NCBI RefSeq assembly: GCF_000242915.1
Contig: NZ_AFRZ01000001.1
Span: 2,108,001 to 2,172,000, forward strand
Reading direction: 5' to 3'
DNA: 64,000 nt
Origin: Sulfurimonas gotlandica GD1
GTDB taxonomy: Bacteria; Campylobacterota; Campylobacteria; Campylobacterales; Sulfurimonadaceae
In this document: piece after piece, positions 44,518-54,001 of the stretch
Position numbering within the stretch: position 1 is the stretch's first letter
How the letters are laid out: the number at the start of each line of letters is the position of its first letter
Notes under the pieces: model-generated
Database searches by the model: none
Told to the model about the DNA's origin: nothing
What the model saw: only the letters and a program-made list of their open reading frames with translations
Made by a program: the position numbers and the translations under genes

Positions 44518-46785
44518 ATGTCTCTTGGATTTAATAAGTTTTATAAATTTTGGCCATATATTACAATTCTTATTGGATTTTCAATCAGTATCTTCGTGGG
44601 GTTGTTTGTCCATCACTACTATGAGGAAAAAGAAAACTTACGTTTAGAATTGGCAAGTAATGAAATAGTTCTCCTAGTAAAAGACCGTATGACCGCGTAT
44701 GAACAAGTTCTAAGAAGTGGCGTTGGTTTTTTTAATGCCTCCGAGGTTGTCTCCCGTAATGAATGGGCAATCTTTGTCAAAGAGCATAAACTCAATCAAA
44801 ATTTCAAAGAATTCAGGGATTTGGTTATTCTGAAGTAGTTCTGCCACAAAATAAACAGATACATGAAGAGCATATAAGAAAAGAAGGCTTCGCTGATTTC
44901 AAAATTCATCCGGATGGGAAAAGAAAAATATATACTTCCATAATATATTTAGAACCGTTTAATGAGCGCAATATAAGAGCTTTTGGTTATGACATGTACT
45001 CTGAGGAAGTACGCGCAAGATGCTATGGCAAAAGCAATGCAAAGCGGTGAAGCAGCACTCTCTGGAAAAATCACACTTGTTCAAGAATATGACAAAGATA
45101 TTCAGGCTGGGTTTTTGATGTATTTGCCGGTGTATAAGAAAGGTTCTAACCTAGATAATTCGCGAGATAGAGCATTATCAATTCAGGGCTTTGTATATGC
45201 AGCATTTCGTGCAAATGACCTTATGGATGGTATTTTGGGAACAATGTTTCCTGAAATAAATTTTGAAATTTACGATGGTGATTTTGTAAGCAAAGAAAAC
45301 ATCCTCTATGATTCCAGTATTAAACATCAGAATATAAATATATATAAAAAAACAAATATTACGATGAATGAGCACACTTGGACACTTGTATTTAAGACAA
45401 ATAGCGTATTAGGAAGTGAAAATATTTATATTATTTTTCTTATTCCAAGCCTTGTTCTGATTCTGACTTTATTGTTATATTTATTGCTAAATTCATTGAT
45501 TGAAACAAAAGAAAATGCGCTGAAAATCGCGAGTAAAGCTACTAAAAAATTACATACTTCAGAAGAGAGACTTAGATTTGCGCTAGAAGGTGCCGGAGAT
45601 GGATTATGGGACTGGAACCTAAAGACAAATGAAATCTTTTTTTCAAAACGATGGAAAGAGATGTTAGGGTTTAAAGAAGATGAGCTAGACTCGAATTTGG
45701 ATGAGTGGAATAAAATAGTACATCCGGAAGATCTTGAACAGGTAAATGCAGATATAGCAGCACATATTGAAGGTAAAAGTGATGTTTATAAAAATGAGCA
45801 TAGAGTCAAGTGCAAAGATAATTCTTATAAATGGATACTCGACAGAGGTCTTATAGTAAGTCGCGATATTGATGGCAGTCCAATACGAATGGTTGGCTCA
45901 CATAGTGATATTTCTGAGCGTAAGCAGTCTCAATTGAAAATAGAAGAATACATGCGAATTATTGACAAAAATGTAATATCTTCAACAACTGATTTGCATG
46001 GAAAGATAACTAAAGCTTCAACAGCATTTTGTGATATTTCAGGATATAGAAAGAATGAGCTTCTTGGTAAAAATCATAATATTGTAAGACATAAAGAAAT
46101 TCCACAAACTCTTTATAAAGAACTTTGGGAAACTATAAAAGCTGGTAATGTATGGCAAGGTGAAATAAAAAATAGGCATAAAAATGGTTCGTCTTACTGG
46201 GTAGATGTTAGTATATCACCAGTCAAGAATGAAAAAGATGAAATCATTAGTTATACGGCTATTCGCCATGATATCACAGATAAAAAGCGCATTGAGGAAC
46301 TTTCTATCACTGACAGACTGACTCAGCTTTATAATCGTCTAAAGTTAGACGAAATATTTGCAATGAAACTAGCTACAGCAGGAAGGTACAATACAAATTT
46401 TTCTGTAATTATTATTGATATTGATTACTTTAAGCTTGTAAACGATACGTGGGGACACCAAGCAGGTGATGATGTCTTAAGGGAGTTTGCAGAAATTATA
46501 AAAAACAATGCCAGAGAAACGGATATTGTTGGCAGATGGGGAGGTGAAGAATTTTTAATACTCTCCTCAGACACAGACCTTGATGGTGCTATTAAATTAT
46601 CTGAAAAATTGAGAGAGATGGTGTCTTTGTTTAATTTTTCATTTGCAGGATACAAAACCGCAAGTTTCGGAGTGAGTTCATACCATCCTGGAGATGATGA
46701 AAAAACTATGGTTAAAAGAGCTGACGAAGCTTTGTACCGTGCGAAAGAGAATGGTAGAAATAGAGTAGAAGCAGAAAATTACTAA
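44518..46785 (+). pseudogene. CHASE-PAS-PAS-GGDEF gene with two compensating frameshifts
   Basis: The frame from ATG 44518 gives a membrane helix and the start of a CHASE domain, then stops at 44838. Shifting frame by one missing base near 44808 restores family sequence (IQGFGYSEVVLPQ ... IIYLEPFNERN, AFGYDMYSEEVR), and one extra base near 45013-45018 returns to the original frame (DAMAKAMQSGEAALSGKITLVQE). PAS (EGAGDGLWDWNLKTN), PAS (HNIVRHKEIP) and GGDEF (RETD-IVGRWGGEEF, intact active and inhibitory sites) follow. The ancestral protein was a membrane diguanylate cyclase of about 750 residues. Either inactivated or affected by two sequencing errors. Confidence 0.8.
44983..46785 (+). CDS. 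3' open part of the CHASE-PAS-PAS-GGDEF gene
   Basis: The 600-codon open stretch of the interrupted gene. Its first residues (before about codon 13) are read out of the family's frame, so the nominal TTG start is not natural. It still encodes the end of the CHASE domain, the second membrane helix (IYIIFLIPSLVLILTLLLYLLL), both PAS domains and an intact GGDEF domain. If an internal start such as ATG 45022 were used, a membrane-bound cyclase without a full sensor could be made. Listed separately because it may appear as a gene of its own. Confidence 0.6.
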   Translation: MVMTCTLRKYAQDAMAKAMQSGEAALSGKITLVQEYDKDIQAGFLMYLPVYKKGSNLDNSRDRALSIQGFVYAAFRANDLMDGILGTMFPEINFEIYDGDFVSKENILYDSSIKHQNINIYKKTNITMNEHTWTLVFKTNSVLGSENIYIIFLIPSLVLILTLLLYLLLNSLIETKENALKIASKATKKLHTSEERLRFALEGAGDGLWDWNLKTNEIFFSKRWKEMLGFKEDELDSNLDEWNKIVHPEDLEQVNADIAAHIEGKSDVYKNEHRVKCKDNSYKWILDRGLIVSRDIDGSPIRMVGSHSDISERKQSQLKIEEYMRIIDKNVISSTTDLHGKITKASTAFCDISGYRKNELLGKNHNIVRHKEIPQTLYKELWETIKAGNVWQGEIKNRHKNGSSYWVDVSISPVKNEKDEIISYTAIRHDITDKKRIEELSITDRLTQLYNRLKLDEIFAMKLATAGRYNTNFSVIIIDIDYFKLVNDTWGHQAGDDVLREFAEIIKNNARETDIVGRWGGEEFLILSSDTDLDGAIKLSEKLREMVSLFNFSFAGYKTASFGVSSYHPGDDEKTMVKRADEALYRAKENGRNRVEAENY

Positions 46786-46802
46786 GTAAATTTTTGATTA
46801 TT

Positions 46803-47588
46803 TTATATCTTCTTATGCCATTTATAGAGAGTTAATGAAGTTATGATTAATAAAGTCATCATAATTGATATTGCATAGTATGTGCCTGATGGGGCCTGTG
46901 TAAATGGAAGACTGCTTGTGTTCATCCCGAAAAATCCAACAACAAGATTTAATGGCAGAAAAATGGCTGATATGATGGTTAAAATATAAAGCATACGATT
47001 CATTTTTTCGTTTGATTTAGCGTTATAAAAACTATATAGGTAGTCAAGTTTAGAGAGTTGTAATGTAGCAGAACGCATTGTTCGTTCTAAATGTTCATGT
47101 ATATCAACATAATGATTAATTGGAAATTCAGGTATATCTTTATTATGCTCCATAAAATCATCTATTACTCCTGCGGTTCTTAATAGTATACGCTCAATAC
47201 GTAATATATCTAATTTAAGAGAAAGCCACTTGTTCATAAAGTCTTCTTTTATATTATTTTTATACAGCAACTCTTCCATATCAGCTATATTATCTTGATA
47301 CTGAACAAATGATTTTAAAACTCTATCGGTAAGCTTATCTATAATCTTATATGGACCTTCAAATTTACCGATTAGCTCTTCGAATATTTTTGTATCTTTG
47401 TTGTATATATAACTATTTTGTTTTGTTAAAACAAAGCCTATTGACTTGGCATCAAGTACTTCTAAAATTACAGGTAAACGGACAATAAGCATATCGTAGT
47501 CTTCATTCTCATCAAATACTGAAGGATGTAATTCGTTTCGTAAATCCTCTAAATGCAAATTATCAATTAATTGTTCAATGTTTTCCAT
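46803..47588 (-). CDS. CorA-like divalent cation transporter
   Basis: 261 residues from ATG 47588 (GGA seven bases upstream); ATG 47600 is the alternative and overlaps the MscS stop. A cytoplasmic alpha/beta funnel domain is followed by two C-terminal helices with the family's GMN motif (GFFGMNTSSLPF). CorA forms a pentamer moving Mg2+, Co2+ or Ni2+. Shorter than E. coli CorA (316 residues) at the N-terminus, closer to the ZntB/short-CorA group. Co-transcribed behind an MscS gene: an osmotic or ion-balance unit. Confidence 0.87.
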   Translation of the reverse strand: MENIEQLIDNLHLEDLRNELHPSVFDENEDYDMLIVRLPVILEVLDAKSIGFVLTKQNSYIYNKDTKIFEELIGKFEGPYKIIDKLTDRVLKSFVQYQDNIADMEELLYKNNIKEDFMNKWLSLKLDILRIERILLRTAGVIDDFMEHNKDIPEFPINHYVDIHEHLERTMRSATLQLSKLDYLYSFYNAKSNEKMNRMLYILTIISAIFLPLNLVVGFFGMNTSSLPFTQAPSGTYYAISIMMTLLIITSLTLYKWHKKI

Positions 47589-47589
47589 G

Positions 47590-49425
47590 CTATTTTCCAT
47601 TTTCTATAGACTCAGATATGCTCTGTTTAATATATAAATCAAGTTGAGGGAAAGGAATTTTAATATTATTTGCCCTTAAGGCATTGTATATCAAAATTAA
47701 AAAATCAGACTTCATGGATACATTCTTTAATTGGCTATTCCACTCAATCCATACCAATAACTCAAAATCAACACTACTACTATTCATCATAGTCATTCTT
47801 ATACGAGGCATTCTATCATCATCATTGTGAATAAAATATAAACTACTTTTATTTAAAGCATCAAATATCGCTTTTTCAACATCTTCTACTTCTGTGTCGT
47901 ATGCTACTGAAAAAGGGATATGCAGTCGTTTTATTTTATCTTCCATAGTCCAGTTGACTACATTATTTTGAACAAAAGAAGAGTTTGGAACAATAACATC
48001 AATGTTGTCAAATGTTCTAATTGTTGTAGAGCGAATACGCATATCTGTTACAACACCATGTAGTGAGTCATTGATTTCTATAGCATCCCCAATTCTAATA
48101 GTTCGCTCAAACATTAAAATAATGCCTGCGATTAAGTTTGATACGACTGTTTGTAAACCAAAACCTATACCAATAGATAGTGCTCCAGCGATGAGTGATA
48201 TAGAGCTCATATCTATCCCAAGGCTGCTAATGGCTATCATAAAAAATATTATTACTATAAGATAGTAACCTATGTTTGTAGCTAGCCTAACAGACATCAT
48301 GCTAAGGTCACTCCATTTTCTTGAGAGACGAGCTATCCAACGCTTATAAAGCATTCCAATTGTAAATCCAAGAATAATTAAAGCAATAGCTTTAAACAAA
48401 CTAAACAGACTTATCGGACGTTCATTAAATATAAATAATGGCGACATTAAATATTCATAAAATGACATAAATACTTTTTTACTCTCTTCTTGGGTAGCTC
48501 CAAAAAATTGTCTAGTGGATCCTAGCTTAATTTTAGACATATCTTTAACTATGTTGATTTGTTCTAAATATATTTCTTTGTCATTAGAATCAATTAAAGA
48601 TACTGTTTCTTCAATCTCATTAAGATTCTTATAAAAATCTGTAGTCCTTTTATTTTGTAAACTACAAAGTGACTGTTGTATTTGCAGTTCTGCTTTTTTA
48701 AGGATGTTTTTTTGATAATTACTATTTGCTAGTTCCACTTTTTTATCAATTTTTTCAAGCCCAATATTTTCTTCAATAATTGCTTTTTCTTGTTGCAGTT
48801 GCTTTAAAATTTTTTCTTTATGCGTTGCTGCAATATTTTCATTAATAGCAATAATATTTTCATTAAAAGTTTTTATTGAATCACATTTCAAAGAAGGAAG
48901 AGCACGGACTAAGATATGAATCAACTCATTTTTATGTGTTTTTCTTAAAAGGGTTTTAGTGTCAATATTTTTTTGTTGCAACTTATAATAAGCAAACTGT
49001 AATTGATATGACAAAAGTTTTGGTTTTTCATCTACAGTAATACGCTCAATAAGCTGTCTTAAAACAAGTAGTTTATACTGCATATCACTAATACGTTTAA
49101 TATTTTGTTCTTCTTTGTATTGCAATAAGCCAGCAGCTGCTATTGCACTATAATATTCCTGCATAGTAATGTTTTGTTTTTCTAGTTCTTTGATATTATA
49201 TCTATCGATTTGAACTTTTTGTAATGCAGTATCTCGTAATCTAGCTAGATGTGCTATTTCGTCTTTAATAATATTCTCATCACGAATTTTTTGAATGGCA
49301 TCTATGTTAATTTGCTTCTCAATATCTATGTAATAGCTTTCTTTATCCGCATTTTCATATAGTTTAACATCTATTTCTGCTGAAAAAACAGCAATCGCTA
49401 ATACGAGTAAAAAAAATATTTTCAT
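47590..49425 (-). CDS. MscS-family mechanosensitive channel with long periplasmic region
   Basis: 611 residues. Signal peptide (IFFLLVLAIAVFSAE), about 310 residues of periplasmic coiled coil, then three or more helices and the MscS pore (LIAGALSIGIGFGLQTVVSNLIAGIILMFE) and beta domain (IRIGDAIEI, TTIRTFDNIDVIVPNSSFVQN). It resembles the MscK/YbdG-type extended channels, which release solutes during hypo-osmotic shock. AAGGGA precedes the ATG. It overlaps or abuts the CorA-like gene downstream. Confidence 0.9.
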   Translation of the reverse strand: MKIFFLLVLAIAVFSAEIDVKLYENADKESYYIDIEKQINIDAIQKIRDENIIKDEIAHLARLRDTALQKVQIDRYNIKELEKQNITMQEYYSAIAAAGLLQYKEEQNIKRISDMQYKLLVLRQLIERITVDEKPKLLSYQLQFAYYKLQQKNIDTKTLLRKTHKNELIHILVRALPSLKCDSIKTFNENIIAINENIAATHKEKILKQLQQEKAIIEENIGLEKIDKKVELANSNYQKNILKKAELQIQQSLCSLQNKRTTDFYKNLNEIEETVSLIDSNDKEIYLEQINIVKDMSKIKLGSTRQFFGATQEESKKVFMSFYEYLMSPLFIFNERPISLFSLFKAIALIILGFTIGMLYKRWIARLSRKWSDLSMMSVRLATNIGYYLIVIIFFMIAISSLGIDMSSISLIAGALSIGIGFGLQTVVSNLIAGIILMFERTIRIGDAIEINDSLHGVVTDMRIRSTTIRTFDNIDVIVPNSSFVQNNVVNWTMEDKIKRLHIPFSVAYDTEVEDVEKAIFDALNKSSLYFIHNDDDRMPRIRMTMMNSSSVDFELLVWIEWNSQLKNVSMKSDFLILIYNALRANNIKIPFPQLDLYIKQSISESIENGK

Positions 49426-49451
49426 ATTTAATCCCTTAGTTTACATAATTT

Positions 49452-50642
49452 TTATAATACAATTGTTCGATTTCTGCCATCATTTTTAGCTTTATATAGA
49501 GCTTTATCTAAACGTTTTAAAAAAGTTGAACTTCGTTCTTTTTCTTTTAATTCTGAGACACCAATACTTATAGTTAAGTTTCCTACTTTGTTAAAGTCAT
49601 ATGAAAATATTGTTTTTCTAATCTTCTCAGCCATTAGATTAGCTTCAAGAACATTTGTTTCTGGCAAAAGAAGTATAAATTCTTCTCCTCCCCAGCGTGC
49701 AAAATAATCTGTATCTCTAGTGTGTAACTGTATAATATTGGACATTTTTTTTAATACTTCATCACCTGTATCATGTCCGTATGTGTCATTCACATTTTTA
49801 AAATGGTCAATATCAAAAAAAAGTGCACTTAGTTTTCTTTTATATCTATGTACTCTTATAGTCTCTATTTTTAATATTTCGTCAAATTTTCTACGATTAT
49901 ATATGCCAGTTAAATTATCAAAGTAAGCCAATTTTGATAGTTTTTCATGATTACTTTTCTCCTTGCTTATGTCAGTTACAATAGTTAAAAAGTAAAATTT
50001 ATCCTCTTTTTCAAGAATTTTTGTTTTTATCTTAACCCAAATTTCTTTATTTTTCTTGGTTAGTATTTTTGTTTCAACAGTAGTTCTTTTGATTTTTTTT
50101 GATTCTAACTTTTTATAAAAATCTAAAATATATAATTTTTCATTTTTAGCAAAAATATCAACAATATTTTTCCCCATCAGCTCTTTATTATTAAATCCAC
50201 ATAGCTTTTCAAAAGCTGGATTTGTATATTCAATTAGTTCTTTATTATGTACAACAATCCCCTCAGGAAGATTTTCACTTAATGTTTCAAATAGAATCTG
50301 TTTTTCAGATAATTTAGTCGCTAAAGCTATGCGTTTTGATATATTAAAAAAACTTAATAAATTATATTTTTTGGACTTTATTTCTATTTGTGATTTGATT
50401 ATTTGATAAGTAATAGCCTTTTCATTTGTGGAAATCGTGTATTCTTTATTTACTGAATTGACGGCAGAAACAACTTTATCTATTATGATTTGGTCTGTTA
50501 ATGTAATGTCATTAGTCAAAAATGCATCTTTATGTAATGAATAAAATTTTTTATTTCCCCATATAAATGTGTCAGAATTATCAGTGAAAATGATTGGATA
50601 AACTAATTTATTTAGTTGTATAAATATTGAATTATCAAGCAA
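49452..50642 (-). CDS. PAS-GGDEF diguanylate cyclase
   Basis: 396 residues, soluble. A divergent PAS-like N-terminus (1-110) is followed by a PAS domain (LSENLPEGIVVHNKELIEYTNPAFEKLCGF) and a GGDEF domain (YFDNLTGIYNRRKF; RDTD inhibitory site; ARWGGEEF active site; ISIGVSEL). It should make c-di-GMP with feedback inhibition. TTG start with AGAGGTGG four bases upstream. It sits 26 bases upstream of the MscS gene on the same strand. Confidence 0.9.
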   Translation of the reverse strand: MLDNSIFIQLNKLVYPIIFTDNSDTFIWGNKKFYSLHKDAFLTNDITLTDQIIIDKVVSAVNSVNKEYTISTNEKAITYQIIKSQIEIKSKKYNLLSFFNISKRIALATKLSEKQILFETLSENLPEGIVVHNKELIEYTNPAFEKLCGFNNKELMGKNIVDIFAKNEKLYILDFYKKLESKKIKRTTVETKILTKKNKEIWVKIKTKILEKEDKFYFLTIVTDISKEKSNHEKLSKLAYFDNLTGIYNRRKFDEILKIETIRVHRYKRKLSALFFDIDHFKNVNDTYGHDTGDEVLKKMSNIIQLHTRDTDYFARWGGEEFILLLPETNVLEANLMAEKIRKTIFSYDFNKVGNLTISIGVSELKEKERSSTFLKRLDKALYKAKNDGRNRTIVL

Positions 50643-50702
50643 AAAACCACCTCTATATTATATCTGTTGTGTATATTATATCTATATTAAGAGTAAAAGA
50701 AT

Positions 50703-50708
50703 TATAAT
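50703..50708 (+). promoter_or_regulatory. TATAAT six bases before an ATG (leaderless promoter candidate)
   Basis: TATAAT, then AGCATT, then ATG 50715. Same geometry as at 18496, 20133 and 32084. No ribosome site. Confidence 0.45.
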
Positions 50709-50714
50709 AGCATT

Positions 50715-50996
50715 ATGATAGACAAAAGAATTTATGCGTTTTTATTTATAGCATTGTTAAGCTTTGTTTCTTTAAGTATGTTCCCATCTGCGAGTTTTAT
50801 TGAAGTTGCATCAGAAAAAACCATAGAGTGTGTAGAACAAATAAATAATATTGAAAGTGAAATTAAAGAAGTTTCTTATTTATCATTTGATTTAAGTATT
50901 GATATATGTGAAGTCCAATCATATATTACATACAAAGATAAAATTTATACCATACAAATTAGCAACAATCTCCTCAAACCACCTATATTCTCATAA
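50715..50996 (+). CDS. Small secreted or membrane-anchored hypothetical protein
   Basis: 93 residues: a signal-type N-terminus (DKRIYAFLFIALLSFVSLSMFPSASF), then a short region with two Cys (KTIECVEQ, IDICEVQ) about 30 residues apart and a beta-like end. No family recognised. Support for being real is the signal peptide, the two Cys expected to pair in the periplasm, and the promoter spaced for a leaderless mRNA. Confidence 0.5.
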   Translation: MIDKRIYAFLFIALLSFVSLSMFPSASFIEVASEKTIECVEQINNIESEIKEVSYLSFDLSIDICEVQSYITYKDKIYTIQISNNLLKPPIFS

Positions 50997-51072
50997 TTTC
51001 TGTATTTAATAAATACCAATTACAACTATAAACAATTAATAAATAAAAATATGTAATTTAAAGGAAAAAGAA

Positions 51073-51573
51073 ATGAAATTTATATCAATAGTAATGGGTT
51101 CTAAAAGTGATTATGAGGTAATGAAGTCGTGTTCTGAGACATTAGAGGCTTTTGGTGTTAGTTATGAGATGATTGTATCTTCTGCTCACCGTTCACCTGA
51201 GAGAACAGCTAGTTACATTCAAGAAGCTGAGAAAAAAGGTGCTCAATGTTTTATTGCTGCTGCTGGTATGGCTGCACACTTAGCCGGTGTACTTTCTTCT
51301 AAAACAGTTAAGCCTATCATCGGTGTTCCAATGTCAGCTTCTGCACTGGGTGGTATTGATGCACTTCTTTCAACTGTCCAGATGCCAGCAGGAATGCCAG
51401 TTGCCACTGTTGCAATCGGGAAAGCAGGAGCTATTAACTCGGCTTATTTAGCTATGCAGATATTAGCATTAAACAATGAAGAATTAGCTACTAAACTAAA
51501 AGAAGACAGAGTTTCTAAAGCTAAGAAAGTGGAAACTGACTCTTTAGAAATAGAGACGATAATAAGTGCATAA
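51073..51573 (+). CDS. purE: N5-carboxyaminoimidazole ribonucleotide mutase
   Basis: 166 residues, class I PurE. Converts N5-CAIR to CAIR in purine synthesis. Signature MGSKSDYEVMKSC at the start, SAHRSPERT, FIAAAGMAAHLAGVLSS and GVPMSASALGGIDALLSTVQMP are all present. AAAGGAAAAAG precedes the ATG. Two genes follow with tiny gaps (an unknown protein and nhaA); purK is not adjacent. Confidence 0.96.
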   Translation: MKFISIVMGSKSDYEVMKSCSETLEAFGVSYEMIVSSAHRSPERTASYIQEAEKKGAQCFIAAAGMAAHLAGVLSSKTVKPIIGVPMSASALGGIDALLSTVQMPAGMPVATVAIGKAGAINSAYLAMQILALNNEELATKLKEDRVSKAKKVETDSLEIETIISA

Positions 51574-51578
51574 ATATT

Positions 51579-52220
51579 ATGCCTATAAATAAACTCATAC
51601 ATGATAATTGTAAAAATAGAGTTAAAGCTGTTTTATTAGTAGATATAAAAACAGAGGCTCTACTTGTATTTGCAAGAACAGCACTGGAGCGATACTTTAC
51701 ACAAATCGATGAAGTTAATTACAAAGCTACAGTCGGAACAGATAGTGATACAGTTTACGTTTACGATACTCTAAGAAAGTTGCTAGTCAACCTTCAAGAG
51801 TCTGTTGTAAATGTAGACTATTTTATGAAGTTGGTTCAGGAGAGTAAAAAGGCACCACAACTTAGAGAATTAGCTAAATATGAAGATCCCTTGATTAGTT
51901 ATTATGATGTGATGGCTGAAACAGTGGCAAAGTTTTATGAAAATAAACCTGCATACTTACCAGAATTTTTAGTTATTTGTGTGTTGAGCCATTGGATACT
52001 TGAAGAAGAAAAATCAACTAATCTATATCCATATTTAAAAGATATAGATTTCTTAGAGCTGATTAGCAAGTTTGAAGACAATAGAAAAGATTTTGAAAAG
52101 AATGAAGAGTGTACAATTAATGAAATATATGACATATCTTCTATCATAATTGAGAAATTAAAAAACTATAAATATAAAGTAAATAAAACTAGAGTATCTA
52201 AAACAAGGAAGAAAAAATAA
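51579..52220 (+). CDS. Hypothetical soluble protein between purE and nhaA
   Basis: 213 residues, mostly helical, no signal or membrane segment. A very basic C-terminus (YKVNKTRVSKTRKKK) could contact nucleic acid or membrane phosphates. It starts five bases after purE and ends one base before nhaA, so all three are one transcript. No known family is recognised. Confidence 0.65.
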   Translation: MPINKLIHDNCKNRVKAVLLVDIKTEALLVFARTALERYFTQIDEVNYKATVGTDSDTVYVYDTLRKLLVNLQESVVNVDYFMKLVQESKKAPQLRELAKYEDPLISYYDVMAETVAKFYENKPAYLPEFLVICVLSHWILEEEKSTNLYPYLKDIDFLELISKFEDNRKDFEKNEECTINEIYDISSIIIEKLKNYKYKVNKTRVSKTRKKK

Positions 52221-52221
52221 T

Positions 52222-53517
52222 ATGACACAGCATCTACACACAATAGAAAGATTTATAAAAGACGAATCGTTTAGTGGTGTCTTACTGTTTGTAGCGACAA
52301 TAGCTGCTGTAATGGTAGCTAACTCTGCACTAAGTGAGAGCTATTTTGAACTATGGAATATGGCTTTAGGTGTGACATTGGGAGGTCATACTATTTCTAT
52401 GAATCTGATGCACTGGATAAATGACGGTTTAATGGCTCTATTTTTTTTAATGGTCGGTTTAGAGATAAAGAGAGAACTTTTAATAGGTGAGTTGTCATCT
52501 GTAAAAAAAGCAACTTTCCCAATAGTAGCAGCTATAGGTGGGATGGTGATTCCTGCTTTGGTTTATATAGCTTTTAATACAACTGATCCAAAAGGTTTCG
52601 GTATCCCTATGGCTACAGATATTGCTTTTGCTTTGGGGATTTTGATGCTTTTTGGAAAAAAAGTAAATCCAGCCCTGAAACTATTTTTGGTTGCACTTGC
52701 CGTAGTTGATGATTTGGGTGCAGTTATAGTGGTTGCTACTGTTTATACGAGCGAAATCCATGCTGAGTATTTTATTCATGCCGGTTTGGTTTATGCTCTT
52801 ATCTGGATACTAAATCTTAAAAAAGTAACAATGCTTATGCCATATCTTCTTTTAGGTATTGCACTGTGGATTTTTATACACTCAATAGGTGTTCATGCAA
52901 CAATCGCCGGTGTGCTTTTAGCCTTTGCTATACCTATCAGTTCAAAAGTTGACGAGCAAGATTTTATAAAAAATACAAAAGAATCGGTAGATGAGTTTGA
53001 AAAACATATAGATACTATTCCTATTTTAAATCACCATCAGATAGATGCACTTGAAGATATTGCATATAACTATGATAAAGTACAAAATCCACTGGTAAAA
53101 CTAGAGCATCAATTGCACGGGTTTTCTGCATTTTTTATTATGCCATTGTTTGCATTCTCAAACGCAGGAGTTATACTTGACTTCTCAGCGGTGTCACAGA
53201 ACTTCTTTATTGTGGTAGGTGTAGTTCTTGGTCTTGTAGTCGGTAAACCTATAGGTATTGTAGGGTTTACATATTTGGCTCAAAAACTTCGTATTGTAAA
53301 AAAACCTGATGATTTAGGATGGGATGAAGTAATCGCAGTTGGTTTCTTAGGCGGGATAGGGTTTACAATGTCTATCTTCATAACTCAACTTGCATTCTTA
53401 GACCAAAGTGTGATAGATGCAGTTAAACTAGGTATTTTCTTTGCCTCATTTATAGCTGGTGCTATAGGTGTTATACTGATTTTAAAGGCATACTCAAAAA
53501 GAAATAAATTAATTTGA
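52222..53517 (+). CDS. nhaA: Na+/H+ antiporter NhaA
   Basis: 431 residues, about a dozen membrane helices. The transport site is the Asp pair in LAVVDDLGAVIVVA; ATDIAFALGILMLFG and IGFTMSIFITQLAF are also conserved. It exchanges Na+ for H+ to control pH and sodium, as expected for a marine bacterium. It is longer than the E. coli protein because of a hydrophilic loop of about 60 residues (SKVDEQDFIKNTKES to LVKLEHQLHG). Confidence 0.95.
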   Translation: MTQHLHTIERFIKDESFSGVLLFVATIAAVMVANSALSESYFELWNMALGVTLGGHTISMNLMHWINDGLMALFFLMVGLEIKRELLIGELSSVKKATFPIVAAIGGMVIPALVYIAFNTTDPKGFGIPMATDIAFALGILMLFGKKVNPALKLFLVALAVVDDLGAVIVVATVYTSEIHAEYFIHAGLVYALIWILNLKKVTMLMPYLLLGIALWIFIHSIGVHATIAGVLLAFAIPISSKVDEQDFIKNTKESVDEFEKHIDTIPILNHHQIDALEDIAYNYDKVQNPLVKLEHQLHGFSAFFIMPLFAFSNAGVILDFSAVSQNFFIVVGVVLGLVVGKPIGIVGFTYLAQKLRIVKKPDDLGWDEVIAVGFLGGIGFTMSIFITQLAFLDQSVIDAVKLGIFFASFIAGAIGVILILKAYSKRNKLI

Positions 53518-53554
53518 TTGTTTATACTTAACTAAATGTAAGGAGAGTCTAAAT

Positions 53555-53683
53555 ATGGGTTACAAAGTTGTGAAATTATTATTATTAATATTATTAGTTA
53601 GCTTTGTGTTTGCTTTAATCAATAAAGCAAACAACCCTAATGATTATAGACATCCTCGTGATAGAAGTATTAAGTTATATTGA
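53555..53683 (+). CDS. Small single-pass membrane protein (42 residues)
   Basis: ATG 53555 is preceded by AAGGAGAG, one of the strongest ribosome sites in the window. The product has a Lys-flanked helix (LLLLILLVSFVFALI) and a polar tail (NPNDYRHPRDRSIKLY), ending at TGA 53683. It lies 37 bases after nhaA and may be co-transcribed. No known family. Confidence 0.55.
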   Translation: MGYKVVKLLLLILLVSFVFALINKANNPNDYRHPRDRSIKLY

Positions 53684-53769
53684 GAAAAAGTGAAAATTTG
53701 TATTAAAAAAAAGTAATAGAATGATTGAAAGCTCTGAAATATCTTGTTTTATGAAGTTTAATTGTTGTG

Positions 53770-53844
53770 TGGCTCCGGATACTGGATTCGAACCAGTGAC
53801 CAAGTGATTAACAGTCACCTACTCTACCGCTGAGCTAATCCGGA
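53770..53844 (-). tRNA. tRNA-Asn (GTT), copy 2
   Basis: 75 bases including encoded CCA. Acceptor stem TCCGGAT pairs with the 3' end, D-arm AGCTCAGCGGTAGAG, anticodon loop CTGTTAA (anticodon GTT), T-arm GGTTCGAATCC. Identical to the copy at 53871-53945, 26 bases upstream on the same strand. Confidence 0.97.
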
Positions 53845-53870
53845 ATATTTAAAAGTGTTTCAATAAGTAA

Positions 53871-53945
53871 TGGCTCCGGATACTGGATTCGAACCAGTGA
53901 CCAAGTGATTAACAGTCACCTACTCTACCGCTGAGCTAATCCGGA
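53871..53945 (-). tRNA. tRNA-Asn (GTT), copy 1
   Basis: 75 bases with encoded CCA, same cloverleaf and GTT anticodon as its neighbour. The two are a tandem duplication, transcribed in the minus direction. Confidence 0.97.
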
Positions 53946-54001
53946 TTATTTATTGAGCCGAAATTATACTTTAGAGGAGCGCAAAAGTCAAGCTATTTGG
54001 G

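Noticed and set aside
53770-53945. Assembly artefact behind the two identical tRNA-Asn genes
   Set aside because: The spacer and flanks differ from the gene sequence and tandem identical tRNAs are common; no sign of error.
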